Of a stretch of DNA of 64,000 bases, positions 18,611 through 27,022 are shown piece by piece; the first letter of the stretch is position 1, and each line of letters starts with the position of its first letter. Under the pieces are notes generated by a model. That model did not search any database and had not been told where the DNA came from. It was given only the letters and a program-made list of their open reading frames with translations. The DNA comes from Flavobacterium ranwuense (lineage in GTDB: Bacteria > Bacteroidota > Bacteroidia > Flavobacteriales > Flavobacteriaceae): contig NZ_SMLH01000001.1 of NCBI RefSeq assembly GCF_004349315.1, positions 434,001 to 498,000 on the forward strand, in the 5' to 3' direction. The translations under genes were made by a program, and so were the position numbers.

Positions 18611-19618
18611 ATGAGTACAGAGAAAGAATCCAAATTAAAAGCGCTACAGCTTACGCTTGACAAACTAGACAAAACGTACGGAAAAGGAACGGTGATGAAA
18701 ATGGGCGATAAAGCCATTGAGGAAGTGGAAACCATCTCATCAGGATCTTTAGGAATCGATTTAGCGTTAGGCGTTGGCGGGTATCCAAGAGGTAGAATTA
18801 TTGAAATATATGGTCCGGAATCTTCTGGAAAAACAACCTTAACACTTCATGCCATTGCCGAAGCTCAAAAAGCGGGTGGAATTGCTGCTTTTATTGATGC
18901 AGAACACGCTTTCGATAGAAATTATGCAGAAAAGCTAGGCGTAGATATCGAAAATCTAATCATATCGCAACCAGATAATGGGGAACAAGCTTTAGAAATT
19001 GCAGAAAACTTGATTCGTTCAGGCGCAATTGACATTGTAGTAATTGACTCGGTTGCCGCATTGACTCCAAAAAGTGAAATTGAAGGAGAAATGGGAGATT
19101 CTAAAATGGGTCTTCACGCTCGTTTAATGTCTCAAGCATTACGTAAATTAACAGGGACCATCAGCAAAACAAATTGTACTGTTTTCTTTATCAATCAATT
19201 AAGAGAGAAAATTGGTGTAATGTTTGGTAATCCCGAAACTACTACGGGAGGAAATGCATTGAAGTTTTACGCTTCGGTTCGTTTAGATATCCGTCGTTCT
19301 ACGCAGATTAAAGATGGTGATAATGTCCTTGGAAACAGAACCAAAGTAAAAGTGGTGAAAAACAAAGTCGCTCCGCCTTTTAAAATTGCTGAATTTGACA
19401 TCATGTATGGTGAAGGAATTTCAAAAACAGGAGAAATTTTAGATCTTGCAGTAGAATTTGAAATCATCAAAAAAGCGGGATCTTGGTTCAGTTATGGTGA
19501 AACCAAATTAGGACAAGGCCGTGATGCTGTTAAGTCATTAATAAAAGACAATCCAGAATTAGCCGATGAGCTTGAAGCAAAAATTAAAGCTAGAATAAAA
19601 GAATTAGCAGAAGCATAA
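18611..19618 (+). CDS. recA: Recombinase RecA
   Basis: 335-residue strand-exchange protein for homologous recombination and repair. Walker [11 protein letters not shown], Walker B-like [12 protein letters not shown], the L2 loop [20 protein letters not shown] and the C-terminal acidic/helical domain are all present. The frame is open 8 codons further upstream (ATG 18587), but the ATG at 18611 gives [13 protein letters not shown], where RecA proteins of this group usually begin. A terminator follows immediately. I saw no LexA-type operator upstream, in keeping with weak SOS control in Bacteroidota. Confidence 0.97.
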   Translation: MSTEKESKLKALQLTLDKLDKTYGKGTVMKMGDKAIEEVETISSGSLGIDLALGVGGYPRGRIIEIYGPESSGKTTLTLHAIAEAQKAGGIAAFIDAEHAFDRNYAEKLGVDIENLIISQPDNGEQALEIAENLIRSGAIDIVVIDSVAALTPKSEIEGEMGDSKMGLHARLMSQALRKLTGTISKTNCTVFFINQLREKIGVMFGNPETTTGGNALKFYASVRLDIRRSTQIKDGDNVLGNRTKVKVVKNKVAPPFKIAEFDIMYGEGISKTGEILDLAVEFEIIKKAGSWFSYGETKLGQGRDAVKSLIKDNPELADELEAKIKARIKELAEA

Positions 19619-19621
19619 AAA

Positions 19622-19651
19622 CTAAAACCCGAAAATTTTCGGGTTTTTTTG
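19622..19651 (+). terminator. Terminator after recA
   Basis: Perfect stem AAAACCCGAAAA / TTTTCGGGTTTT with seven T, 6 bases after the recA stop codon. Confidence 0.9.
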
Positions 19652-19751
19652 ATTTATAACGCAACCTTTTTAAAAAATTTCATCTATTAAGAAAACCGTC
19701 ACTAAAAACTTTTAAACTGACGGAATAGTATTAACTTTTAAATTATTAAAG

Positions 19752-20162
19752 ATGAAAAAAATTGTTTTACTCACCCTCTTTTTATTGACCCTAACGGGTT
19801 GTAGTATTGACGATGATCAACCTAATTACAGTTATGAAGTACTCCCGATAGACAGTTACATATTGCCTCAATCTTTCACCTTAGGACAAACCTATGAAAT
19901 AAAATTGAAGTACAAAAAACCTTCAGATTGCCATTCTTTTCAAGGAATCTATTACGATAAAAATTTGAACGTAAGAACAATTGGTATACAAACTACCGTT
20001 CTTGAAAGTACAAATTGCAAACCTTTAACTACGGAGCCAATAGAGGTTTCTTTCAATTTTTACGTAACCAATACCGGCTCCTATATTTTTAAGTTTTATA
20101 AAGGTGAGGACGCCAATGGTCAAAATATATTTGAAGAAGTTGAAATTCCAGTGACTAATTAA
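19752..20162 (+). CDS. Small lipoprotein of unknown function
   Basis: 136-residue predicted lipoprotein. The signal peptide ends in lipobox LTLTGC (Cys17), and the mature part starts SIDDDQ, an acidic stretch typical of surface-exposed Bacteroidota lipoproteins. The rest is beta-rich with two cysteines (in DCHSF and TNCKP) that could form a disulfide. I do not recognise the family. It lies 14 bases before an ECF sigma factor gene, so it may be part of that regulatory unit. Confidence 0.75.
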   Translation: MKKIVLLTLFLLTLTGCSIDDDQPNYSYEVLPIDSYILPQSFTLGQTYEIKLKYKKPSDCHSFQGIYYDKNLNVRTIGIQTTVLESTNCKPLTTEPIEVSFNFYVTNTGSYIFKFYKGEDANGQNIFEEVEIPVTN

Positions 20163-20176
20163 TATCGGTAAAAACT

Positions 20177-20719
20177 GTGGTATTGGATCAAATAATTAAT
20201 CAATGTAAAAAAAACTGCCCCAAAGCGCAAGAGCAATTGTACCAATTGTTTTCTAAAAAATTCTTTGGGGTATGTTTAAAATATTCCAGAGATTATGCAG
20301 ATGCCGAAGACAATCTACAGGATGGGTTTTTAATTATTTTTGGTAAAATTGAACAATATAATTTTAAAGGTTCTTTTGAAGGATGGGCAAAGAGAATATT
20401 AATTAACAACGCCCTTCAAAAATTCAGAGGCGTTAGATATATGGAGGTTATAAACGACAATATTCCTGAGGAAGAAGTCGAAATTGAAGACGAAAATATT
20501 TCTATCGATTATCTCATGCAAATCATTCAAGAGTTACCAGACCAGTATCGATTAGTTTTCAGTCTCTATGTACTTGATGGATATTCCCATAAAGAAGTCT
20601 CCGAAATGCTCAAAATAAGTACTGGAACCACAAAGTCAAATCTTGCGAGAGCAAGAACTATTTTGAAAGAAAAAATTGATCATCATACAAAAATTAAAAT
20701 AAATTCATTGGCAAAATGA
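20177..20719 (+). CDS. ECF-type RNA polymerase sigma factor
   Basis: 180-residue sigma-70 family protein with region 2 (CLKYSRDYADAEDNLQDGFLIIF, then FKGSFEGWAKRILINNALQ) and region 4 (LPDQYRLVFSLYVLDGYSHKEVSEML, helix-turn-helix with GTTKSNLARAR). There is no ATG near the start. The choice is GTG at 20177 or TTG at 20183, both giving a normal family N-terminus ending in LDQIINQCKKN. It overlaps the next gene by 4 bases. Such factors direct polymerase to envelope-stress or uptake genes. Confidence 0.92.
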   Translation: MVLDQIINQCKKNCPKAQEQLYQLFSKKFFGVCLKYSRDYADAEDNLQDGFLIIFGKIEQYNFKGSFEGWAKRILINNALQKFRGVRYMEVINDNIPEEEVEIEDENISIDYLMQIIQELPDQYRLVFSLYVLDGYSHKEVSEMLKISTGTTKSNLARARTILKEKIDHHTKIKINSLAK

Positions 20720-22161
20720 ACGATAAAAAAAATATAGACCGATTGTTTCAAGAGCGATTCAAAGATTTTGAATCAGAGCCAAGTAAACAGGTTTGGATAA
20801 ATATTCAGGCCTCTTTAAAAGAAAAAGAGGAAGACAGAAAAGTAATTCCGTTTTGGATAAAATCTTCTGGGATTGCTGCTGCTTTTCTTTTAGGTTTTTT
20901 TGCATTGAACACCGTTGTAAACAATACCATTGAAATAAAAAACGGTGTCGTTATAGACACGAAAATTTTAAAAAATTCGTTTGATGGAAAGGATTCTACT
21001 CTTGATAAAACAAAAAAAGAGCGTAATCCTTTAGAAGTGAAAACAATTCCCCAGGTCGTAGTAAACAAAATTAAAACAGGAAAAACAGATGAAAAAGAAA
21101 TTATATCTCCTAATAGATTTAAAATCAATTCGAACAAAGAGAAGAATCAGAACGGTTCTGTTGTTTATTTCCAAAAAAATAATTCACCGCTAAAACAAAC
21201 AGCAGCAAATACTAACAACCTAAAATTTACGGCTGTTAACGCTGAAAAAAACAGCACAAAAACCCATGATCAATTTGAAAATATTCCGCAAAATCAAACA
21301 CTCGAAAAAAGTGGTTTAAAAGAGGGTGAAAACTCTAAAATTGCCATCATAGATTCTAAAAAACAACCATCAAATAGTGTTGAAACTCCAAACGAATTAG
21401 AAGAAATCCTTAAAAATAAAAAAGGAGAAGAAAAAGAAGTTGTGGTTCTTAACCAGAAAAACAAGTGGCAAATTACGCCAAACATCGCAGCTGTATATCT
21501 GAATTCGAATTCAGGCGGTTCCGCCATTGACCCTCAATTTTCAGAAAATCAAAAAACAGCCGATAACAGCTTAAGTTTTGGTATTGGGGTAAATTATGCT
21601 GTTTCTAAAAAAGTAGCCTTACGAAGCGGAATTAACAAGCTCTCATTGGGATATAACACCAATAACGTAGTCTACTCAACCGGTTTGGCAAACAATAATC
21701 TTGCAAATATTAATTATTCTTCAAATGCATTAATTGAGATTAAAAACAAATCCGCTCTGAACGGCTTAATCACTTTTGAAAAAGGCTTGCAAAAAACGAA
21801 TACAGGTGCTATCAATCAAAAAATGGGCTATTATGAAATCCCTTTGGAAGTTTCCTATGCTGTTTTGGATAAAAAATTTGGAATCAACATTATTGGAGGC
21901 TTAAGTACTTTATTTCTCAGCCAGAATAAAATATCGTTAGTTTCATCTGAAACCAATGTAAAATTAGGAGAAGCAAAAAACTTGAATCAAGTCCATTTTA
22001 GTACTAATGTGGGTTTAGGATTTAAGTACCAAATTATAAAATCATTCCAAATTAATGTGGAACCAATGGTTAAATATCAATTGAATACATTTTCAAACAA
22101 CTCAGGTGACTTTAAACCACTATTTATCGGATTGTATTCCGGTATTAGCTATAGCTTTTAA
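20716..22161 (+). CDS. Membrane protein with N-terminal TM helix and outer-membrane-barrel-like C-terminus, sigma-linked
   Basis: 481-residue protein of uncertain family. An N-terminal cytoplasmic segment (1-43) is followed by one transmembrane helix (about 47-65), a long polar linker (about 70-245) and a C-terminal region of alternating beta strands ending YSGISYSF, like an outer-membrane beta-barrel. The 4-base overlap with the ECF sigma gene and the single-pass N-terminus suggest it sequesters or modulates the sigma factor, as anti-sigma factors do. That role is inference; no ZAS zinc motif was seen. Confidence 0.72.
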   Translation: MNDKKNIDRLFQERFKDFESEPSKQVWINIQASLKEKEEDRKVIPFWIKSSGIAAAFLLGFFALNTVVNNTIEIKNGVVIDTKILKNSFDGKDSTLDKTKKERNPLEVKTIPQVVVNKIKTGKTDEKEIISPNRFKINSNKEKNQNGSVVYFQKNNSPLKQTAANTNNLKFTAVNAEKNSTKTHDQFENIPQNQTLEKSGLKEGENSKIAIIDSKKQPSNSVETPNELEEILKNKKGEEKEVVVLNQKNKWQITPNIAAVYLNSNSGGSAIDPQFSENQKTADNSLSFGIGVNYAVSKKVALRSGINKLSLGYNTNNVVYSTGLANNNLANINYSSNALIEIKNKSALNGLITFEKGLQKTNTGAINQKMGYYEIPLEVSYAVLDKKFGINIIGGLSTLFLSQNKISLVSSETNVKLGEAKNLNQVHFSTNVGLGFKYQIIKSFQINVEPMVKYQLNTFSNNSGDFKPLFIGLYSGISYSF

Positions 22162-22906
22162 TTGGATTAGAATCGAAAGCTATTAGTTGATTGTATATTA
22201 TTTCGCGTACTTCTTCGCGAATTTCTTTCCGGTCAACGCCAGTTTTCCCCAAAGTTTCTATGTGTGAATGCATTTTTACACGCATAATCCCTGGGCTTCC
22301 GCTGAAAAAAGTATAGGAAAATCTTTTCTTATTGTCGGCAAAAGTAATAGGAACGATGGGAATTTCATGTTCTATCGCCAATCGGAAAGCACCGTCTTTG
22401 AAAGTGTCCAACAAAACCGATTCGTCATCTGGAACACCGCCTTCTGGAAAAATACATATACTCAATCCTTGATTGATTCTTTTTTGAGCACGATTAAAGA
22501 CTTCCATTTTACTTTTAGAACAACTTCTATCCACCAAAATACACGTTCTTTTGTAGAAAAATCCAAACAAGGGAATTTTTGACAATTCTTTTTTACCTAC
22601 AAAAACAAATGGATTTTTAATTGTGACAAGCATCAGCATAATATCGGCCATTGAGGTATGATTTGCAACAATCATATAGCTTTTATGAGGTTCCAGTTCT
22701 TCACTTTTATCTATTTTATAATAAAATCCCATCCCGAAAAGAATACATTTTGCCCAAATACGAGCCATCTTAAAAAAATAAGGATAACCGCTTTCCGTCA
22801 AAATAGACAAAACCAAAAAAGGAAACATCACCAATATGGGAATGGCCATCAAAATATAAAACCATATCCGCCACAGTACCCAAAAAACAATTTTTAATCC
22901 TCTCAT
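22145..22906 (-). CDS. Lysophospholipid acyltransferase (PlsC-like)
   Basis: 253-residue inner-membrane acyltransferase. The motifs are NHTSMAD (catalytic His/Asp), then VGKKELSKIPLFGFF and FPEGGVPD, the phosphate-binding block in a divergent form. A hydrophobic N-terminal stretch (about 8-35) anchors it. I chose ATG 22906, beginning MRGLKIVFW. The frame runs on to 23059, but that part has no membrane-protein character and would overlap the divergent trpS start. Its 3' end overlaps the convergent gene by 17 bases. It is the second PlsC-family gene in the window. Confidence 0.86.
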   Translation of the reverse strand: MRGLKIVFWVLWRIWFYILMAIPILVMFPFLVLSILTESGYPYFFKMARIWAKCILFGMGFYYKIDKSEELEPHKSYMIVANHTSMADIMLMLVTIKNPFVFVGKKELSKIPLFGFFYKRTCILVDRSCSKSKMEVFNRAQKRINQGLSICIFPEGGVPDDESVLLDTFKDGAFRLAIEHEIPIVPITFADNKKRFSYTFFSGSPGIMRVKMHSHIETLGKTGVDRKEIREEVREIIYNQLIAFDSNPIKSYS

Positions 22907-22972
22907 AAGTTCAAAAGTAAGAAATCGTAGGCGAATAATAATAAAAGAATTAAATTTGCTAAAAAACTTTGC

Positions 22973-22996
22973 GTCTCGATAGCTATCGGGATTACG
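22973..22996. repeat. Short palindromic repeat fragment
   Basis: CGATAGCTATCG is a perfect 12-base palindrome embedded in a GC-richer stretch between the acyltransferase gene and trpS. It resembles fragments of dispersed Flavobacterium repeats. It could equally be an operator for trpS. Confidence 0.35.
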
Positions 22997-23014
22997 GTTA
23001 AGAAAAAATAAATA

Positions 23015-23989
23015 ATGGCAAAAATACTTACAGGCGTTCAAAGTACAGGAACACCGCATTTAGGAAACTTACTTGGAGCAATCATTCCCGCAATAGCATT
23101 ATCAAATAAACCTGAAAACGAATCCTTTCTTTTCATTGCCGATTTACATTCGATAACACAAATAAAAAACGGCGAAACCTTACGAACCAATACCTACAGT
23201 ACCGCTGCAGCTTGGCTTGCTTGTGGTTTGAATGTGGACAAAGTAGTTTTCTACAGGCAATCAGATGTGCCACAAACAGCGGAATTATCATGGTATTTGA
23301 GTTGTTTTTTTCCTTTTCAACGCTTGACATTAGCGCATTCTTTCAAAGACAAGGCGGATAGACTGGAAGACGTAAATGCCGGTTTGTTTTCGTATCCAAT
23401 GTTGATGGCTGCCGATATTTTATTATACGATGCTGAACTGGTTCCGGTAGGAAAAGACCAATTGCAACACCTTGAAATTACTCGTGATGTAGCATCCCGT
23501 TTCAACCATCAAATGGGAGAAACATTCGTAATTCCCGAAGCCAAAATTCAGGAAGACAGCATGTTGATTCCGGGCACCAATGGCGGAAAGATGAGTAAAT
23601 CAGCCAATAACATTATCAATATTTTTTTGGACGATAAAACACTACGCAAACAAGTGATGAGTATTGAAACAGATAGCACACCGCTGGAAGACCCTAAAAA
23701 TCCGGATACGTGCAACGCTTTTGCTATTTATTCTTTATTGGCAAACAATGAACAAATTGCAGCGATGAAAGCCAATTACCTTGGTGGAAATTATGGATAC
23801 GGTCACGCCAAGCAAGCCTTATTTGAATTAATCACAGCCACTTTCAAAGTTGAAAGAGAAAAATACAATTACTACATCAATAATCTTAATGAAGTAGATG
23901 CACTTTTAAAGATTGGCGCTCAAAAAGCAACAATTGTTGCTAATGGTGTTTTAGGAAGAGTGAGAGAGAAATTAGGATTTGAGGTGTAA
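23015..23989 (+). CDS. trpS: Tryptophanyl-tRNA synthetase
   Basis: 324-residue class I aminoacyl-tRNA synthetase that charges tRNA-Trp. The HIGH-type motif TPHLGNLLGA and the KMSKS loop GGKMSKSANN are present, with the Rossmann fold segment SFLFIADLHSITQI between. Length is normal for bacterial TrpS. It is transcribed alone; a terminator hairpin and an accessory island follow it. No leader peptide or T-box is evident upstream. Confidence 0.96.
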   Translation: MAKILTGVQSTGTPHLGNLLGAIIPAIALSNKPENESFLFIADLHSITQIKNGETLRTNTYSTAAAWLACGLNVDKVVFYRQSDVPQTAELSWYLSCFFPFQRLTLAHSFKDKADRLEDVNAGLFSYPMLMAADILLYDAELVPVGKDQLQHLEITRDVASRFNHQMGETFVIPEAKIQEDSMLIPGTNGGKMSKSANNIINIFLDDKTLRKQVMSIETDSTPLEDPKNPDTCNAFAIYSLLANNEQIAAMKANYLGGNYGYGHAKQALFELITATFKVEREKYNYYINNLNEVDALLKIGAQKATIVANGVLGRVREKLGFEV

Positions 23990-24003
23990 CAATCCATTTT
24001 TAA

Positions 24004-24087
24004 AACATATAAGTCATGTAAGTTTTTTTAAAGTTACTATAGTTTAATGTGAGATTGTTTTACAAAAGCTTATATGACTTATATGTT
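24004..24087. repeat. Imperfect inverted repeat downstream of trpS
   Basis: The left arm 24004-24027 and right arm 24064-24087 are complementary at 22 of 24 positions, separated by 36 bases. The arms carry the motif ACATATAAGTCAT. It has the look of a small non-autonomous repeat element. No ORF is enclosed. Confidence 0.55.
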
Positions 24088-24107
24088 AAAATTATTTCGC
24101 GTTTATA

Positions 24108-24152
24108 GAAATCCTTTTTTGGTTTAGAGACCGGAAAGGGATTTTTTTTTTA
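24108..24152 (+). terminator. Probable terminator after trpS
   Basis: Near-perfect stem AAATCCTTTT / AAAGGGATTT with a loop of about 15 bases and a run of ten T. Confidence 0.55.
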
Positions 24153-24249
24153 AAACATCATTAAAAGTGGGTATTTGAATTACGATAAGCACTTCTTATT
24201 TTTGTAAACAACTTTTAGGATAAATAGTCTTAACTTTACGAATCAAACT

Positions 24250-25627
24250 ATGAAACAAACCAAAAACCAAAAACCAAAAACCAAAAAGCTACATTAGCAA
24301 ATTTCTACTTATTTTTGTTCTAGCAATAACGTTGAGCAATTGCCAAGTAGAGGAAGATGTAGTTAGAGAGGAAAATATAATACAAACTGTCAGCATTGAA
24401 GAGGCAATTTCTTTCTTGAAGCAAAATCCTCTAAAAAGCAGGTCTAAATCAGGAAAGAAAACGGTTTCGTATCCTATATTTAGCGCCATAACCCAGGAGA
24501 AAATCACAAATAGTGACCAATTAATAACTGTAATCCCTTTATCTAACACTATCAAACAAGAATACAGCAGAATGCTATTGCTAAAAATAAAAGACACTAT
24601 AAAAAGTGCTGTTTTTAGCATGTATCCCGATAAAGACACTAAACAGAAAGATTTCTCTGGAAAAATAATGATTACTACAATTGATGGCGAATTTGTAAAC
24701 GCATTTCGGGTAAAAAACGGTTCCTTTGTTTCACGATTTGTTATAAGAACAACAACTAATGCTTCTTTTAGAATACAAAATAGAACTATTATAATTGACG
24801 GAGTAGAATTTGAAGAATTAAATGAGGTCATTATTCCTCCTAGAAATAGTTCAAATACAATTGAATATAATGTTCTCTATGATTGGTCCGCTTATAACGA
24901 TAACAGCAATGGAACCGGAATGGAATGGAATTTTGGTGGTGGAGGCGGTGGTTCAGGTGGTTCGTCTTCTGAAGCTGAACCTGTCAAAGAGGATCCCTGC
25001 GTCGCTGCTGAAAAAACTTCAACCATTTCAAAAGATACAGAATATTTATCAGCTTTTAATGAAATTACAACAGCAACAGCAACGGAAGAACATAGTATTA
25101 CTTTAGGTAAAGACGCTGATGGTAAAATAACACAGGCACCAATGAATAATGGTGGACAATATATCGTAAAAACAAACACAACTTGGCCCGGCGCTTTTGC
25201 TGCCTTACACAACCATCCAAATAATACGCCACTTTCTTCAGGAGATATCTATACCAGTGTACAATTGAATGTAAAAAGCAGTAATTTCACAACTACTTAT
25301 ATTTTAACAGATGGTGAAGTCTATGCTATAGTCGTTACAGACTTGGCAGCCGCACAAGCTTTTGTAACTGCATATCCTGCTGATCAAGTACCTAACTATA
25401 GCCCAGAATTCCCATCCTTTATATTTAATCAAATAGTAGATCTGAGAGCAAAACTGGGTGAGTCAACTGAAGCCCGTACATCGGCGATAGCTTCTATTTT
25501 AAATAAGTATAATTCAGGTATAACTTTACTCAAACAAGATAATAATGGTAATTTTTATCCTATTATACCTGAAGCGATTATAGATATGAACGGAAATACA
25601 ATATATACTAATAAAGATTGCAACTAA
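24250..25627 (+). pseudogene. Phase-variable lipoprotein with JAB/JAMM-like domain, frame currently OFF
   Basis: The ATG at 24250 opens a 15-codon peptide that stops at 24295. The large frame that follows to 25627 is in another phase and has no ATG near its start. Between them are four copies of a 7-base repeat. Removing one copy (or adding two) fuses the ATG to the large frame and yields a complete lipoprotein signal: basic n-region, hydrophobic core SKFLLIFVLAITLSNC, lipidated Cys. Downstream are a domain of about 170 residues, a Gly-rich linker (GGGGGGSGG), then a C-terminal domain with HNHPNNTPLSSGD, close to the JAMM metal motif HxHx7Sx2D. It could be a surface peptidase or an effector. 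Translation from TTG 24332 would give an unlipidated form. Confidence 0.7.
24260..24287 (+). repeat. 7-bp simple sequence repeat, four copies (CCAAAAA)
   Basis: Four perfect tandem copies of CCAAAAA lie four codons after the ATG of the JAMM-like lipoprotein gene. Because 7 is not a multiple of 3, each gain or loss by slippage changes the frame. The present count of four leaves the gene out of frame; three or six would put it in frame. Confidence 0.85.
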
Positions 25628-25643
25628 CCTTTAATTTAAAATC

Positions 25644-26063
25644 ATGAAAAACACCCTCAAAATTTTCGCAATACTATTCCTTTTAATCAACTATAGCTGT
25701 AAAGCACAACATATGGTTCAAACAATAAAAGATGTGCACTTATTAAAAAACAATGAACAACAATTTATCAACAAACCTTTAAAAAATTTACTGAAAGAAA
25801 TCAAACCAGAAATAAAAAATGTTCTAGGAACTAAAGACGATCCGTCTTATTTTGCTTTTAATTTCATCAGTCGAGATGAAATAAAACGAAAAGTAATTGG
25901 AAGAAAACATATAAATTTATATGTATATGTAAAAGAACCTTTGAAATGGAATTTTAATGAAAGGCCACAAGGAAAAGAATATTTATGGTCAAAAGAGGAT
26001 GTAGAAAAATATGGTGATCTTACTGTAATAAGAATCAAAGTTATTGAACGAATAGAAGATTAA
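25644..26063 (+). CDS. Small lipoprotein, partner of the JAMM-like protein
   Basis: 139-residue predicted lipoprotein. The signal peptide ends in a lipobox-like INYSC (Cys19), followed by KAQHMVQ. The mature part is a small alpha/beta domain rich in Lys and aromatic residues, with no recognised family. It begins 16 bases after the stop of the JAMM-like gene and is followed by a strong terminator, so the two form a cassette. An immunity or accessory role is possible but is inference from position only. Confidence 0.75.
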   Translation: MKNTLKIFAILFLLINYSCKAQHMVQTIKDVHLLKNNEQQFINKPLKNLLKEIKPEIKNVLGTKDDPSYFAFNFISRDEIKRKVIGRKHINLYVYVKEPLKWNFNERPQGKEYLWSKEDVEKYGDLTVIRIKVIERIED

Positions 26064-26130
26064 ATAAATACTTTGAAAATACAACAGTAATCTAAGATTA
26101 GGCTTTGAAGCTATTTAGTTTAAAAATAAA

Positions 26131-26169
26131 TAATAACCCTTTCTATTCCAACTAGAAAGGGTCATTATT
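26131..26169 (+). terminator. Terminator closing the lipoprotein cassette
   Basis: Perfect 10-bp stem ACCCTTTCTA / TAGAAAGGGT, extendable by four further pairs with one mismatch, then a T-rich tail. It ends exactly where the dprA remnant begins. Confidence 0.75.
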
Positions 26170-26253
26170 TTATATCGCCTCAAACAATTTCCCTGGCAAA
26201 GGTCGTATAACACCTTTCAATTCCATATTGAATAAAGACATCAAAATATCACT
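26170..26253 (-). pseudogene. Diverged remnant of dprA 3' end
   Basis: Read on the minus strand this encodes about 28 codons ending NMELKGVIRPLPGKLFEAI and a stop. Those last 19 residues are identical to the C-terminus of the intact DprA at 27023-28123, although the DNA differs at several silent positions. Upstream of about 26254 the similarity fades and there is no gene. It is a broken copy of dprA left at the edge of the island, most likely of foreign-strain origin because of the silent differences. Confidence 0.85.
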
Positions 26254-26341
26254 AAAAATAGATGTTTTTTTAATAAAATATTTTCTTAGATTTATAACTA
26301 GGCAACTTCCGGAATATTTTAGATAACACTAAATCCATTAG

Positions 26342-26959
26342 ATGAAAAACATATACCTTTATTTACTACCAATTTTAACACATTTATTAACTGTTAGTTT
26401 ATCGGCACAAACTGCGTCAGATACTGTTTTTTTATTGAAAGATAACAATCACAAAATTTATATTGAACCCAATAAAAATGACGTTAAATATCGTTCATTT
26501 GTAAAAGAATCGAGGGATAACAAAATTCTTGATTTACCTGCAAAATGGGTTCCTTTGCATGTCCATAAAGGCAATTATTATGTATACGAACCTTGCGATT
26601 TGGGAACCAACACATCAATTTATTTATCAAAAAACCAAATTTATTTTTATGGTTTTGAATTAAACAATTACAAATTGAATTCAAAACTTAAAAAAGTAGA
26701 AGATTCCCATTATGGGTTATCCTATATAGATTTAGATAAAAAAATTGTTTCGGTTGATATATACATCATTGATAAATTAAAAATGGTTTCCATATTTAAA
26801 TACCAAACTCAGGAGGAAAAAATTAGTTACCAGCTCATGATTGACCAAAATAAAATTAATGAATTTCAGATGATTGTAAATGAATGTACGGATAACAAAG
26901 TCCCAGAATTTACATTTGAAACAGTAGATTATCAAAAACTAATAAAAGAAGCGAAATAG
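26342..26959 (+). CDS. Exported protein of unknown function, 205 aa
   Basis: 205-residue protein with a clear signal peptide (about 1-21, cleavage after LSAQ). The mature part is rich in Lys, Asn and Tyr and looks soluble; I do not recognise the family. It sits alone between the dprA remnant and intact dprA, with its own terminator, so it is part of the accessory material inserted at the end of dprA. Base composition is slightly more AT-rich than the flanking housekeeping genes, in keeping with transfer. Confidence 0.72.
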   Translation: MKNIYLYLLPILTHLLTVSLSAQTASDTVFLLKDNNHKIYIEPNKNDVKYRSFVKESRDNKILDLPAKWVPLHVHKGNYYVYEPCDLGTNTSIYLSKNQIYFYGFELNNYKLNSKLKKVEDSHYGLSYIDLDKKIVSVDIYIIDKLKMVSIFKYQTQEEKISYQLMIDQNKINEFQMIVNECTDNKVPEFTFETVDYQKLIKEAK

Positions 26960-26989
26960 GTATCATTTTATTTAAATGACTTAAAAACT

Positions 26990-27022
26990 GAAGGCACTTT
27001 TAAAAACGAGCGCCTTTTTTTA
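26990..27022 (+). terminator. Terminator after the 26342 gene
   Basis: Stem AAGGCAC / GCGCCTT (one mismatch) with a 12-base loop and seven T. It could also stop dprA transcripts coming from the other side. Confidence 0.6.

Noticed and set aside
22907..23059. N-terminal extension of the second PlsC-like protein
   Set aside because: The added 51 residues have no family counterpart and would overlap the trpS start on the other strand.
24822..25106. Glutamine-rich ORF overlapping the JAMM-like gene
   Set aside because: A frame shadow: the QQQQQ run is the alternate reading of an ACA/GCA-rich stretch in the real frame.
24332..25627. Ordinary gene starting at TTG 24332
   Set aside because: That start would leave only the last residues of the signal peptide before the lipobox Cys. 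The upstream 7-bp repeat and in-phase signal sequence give a better explanation.
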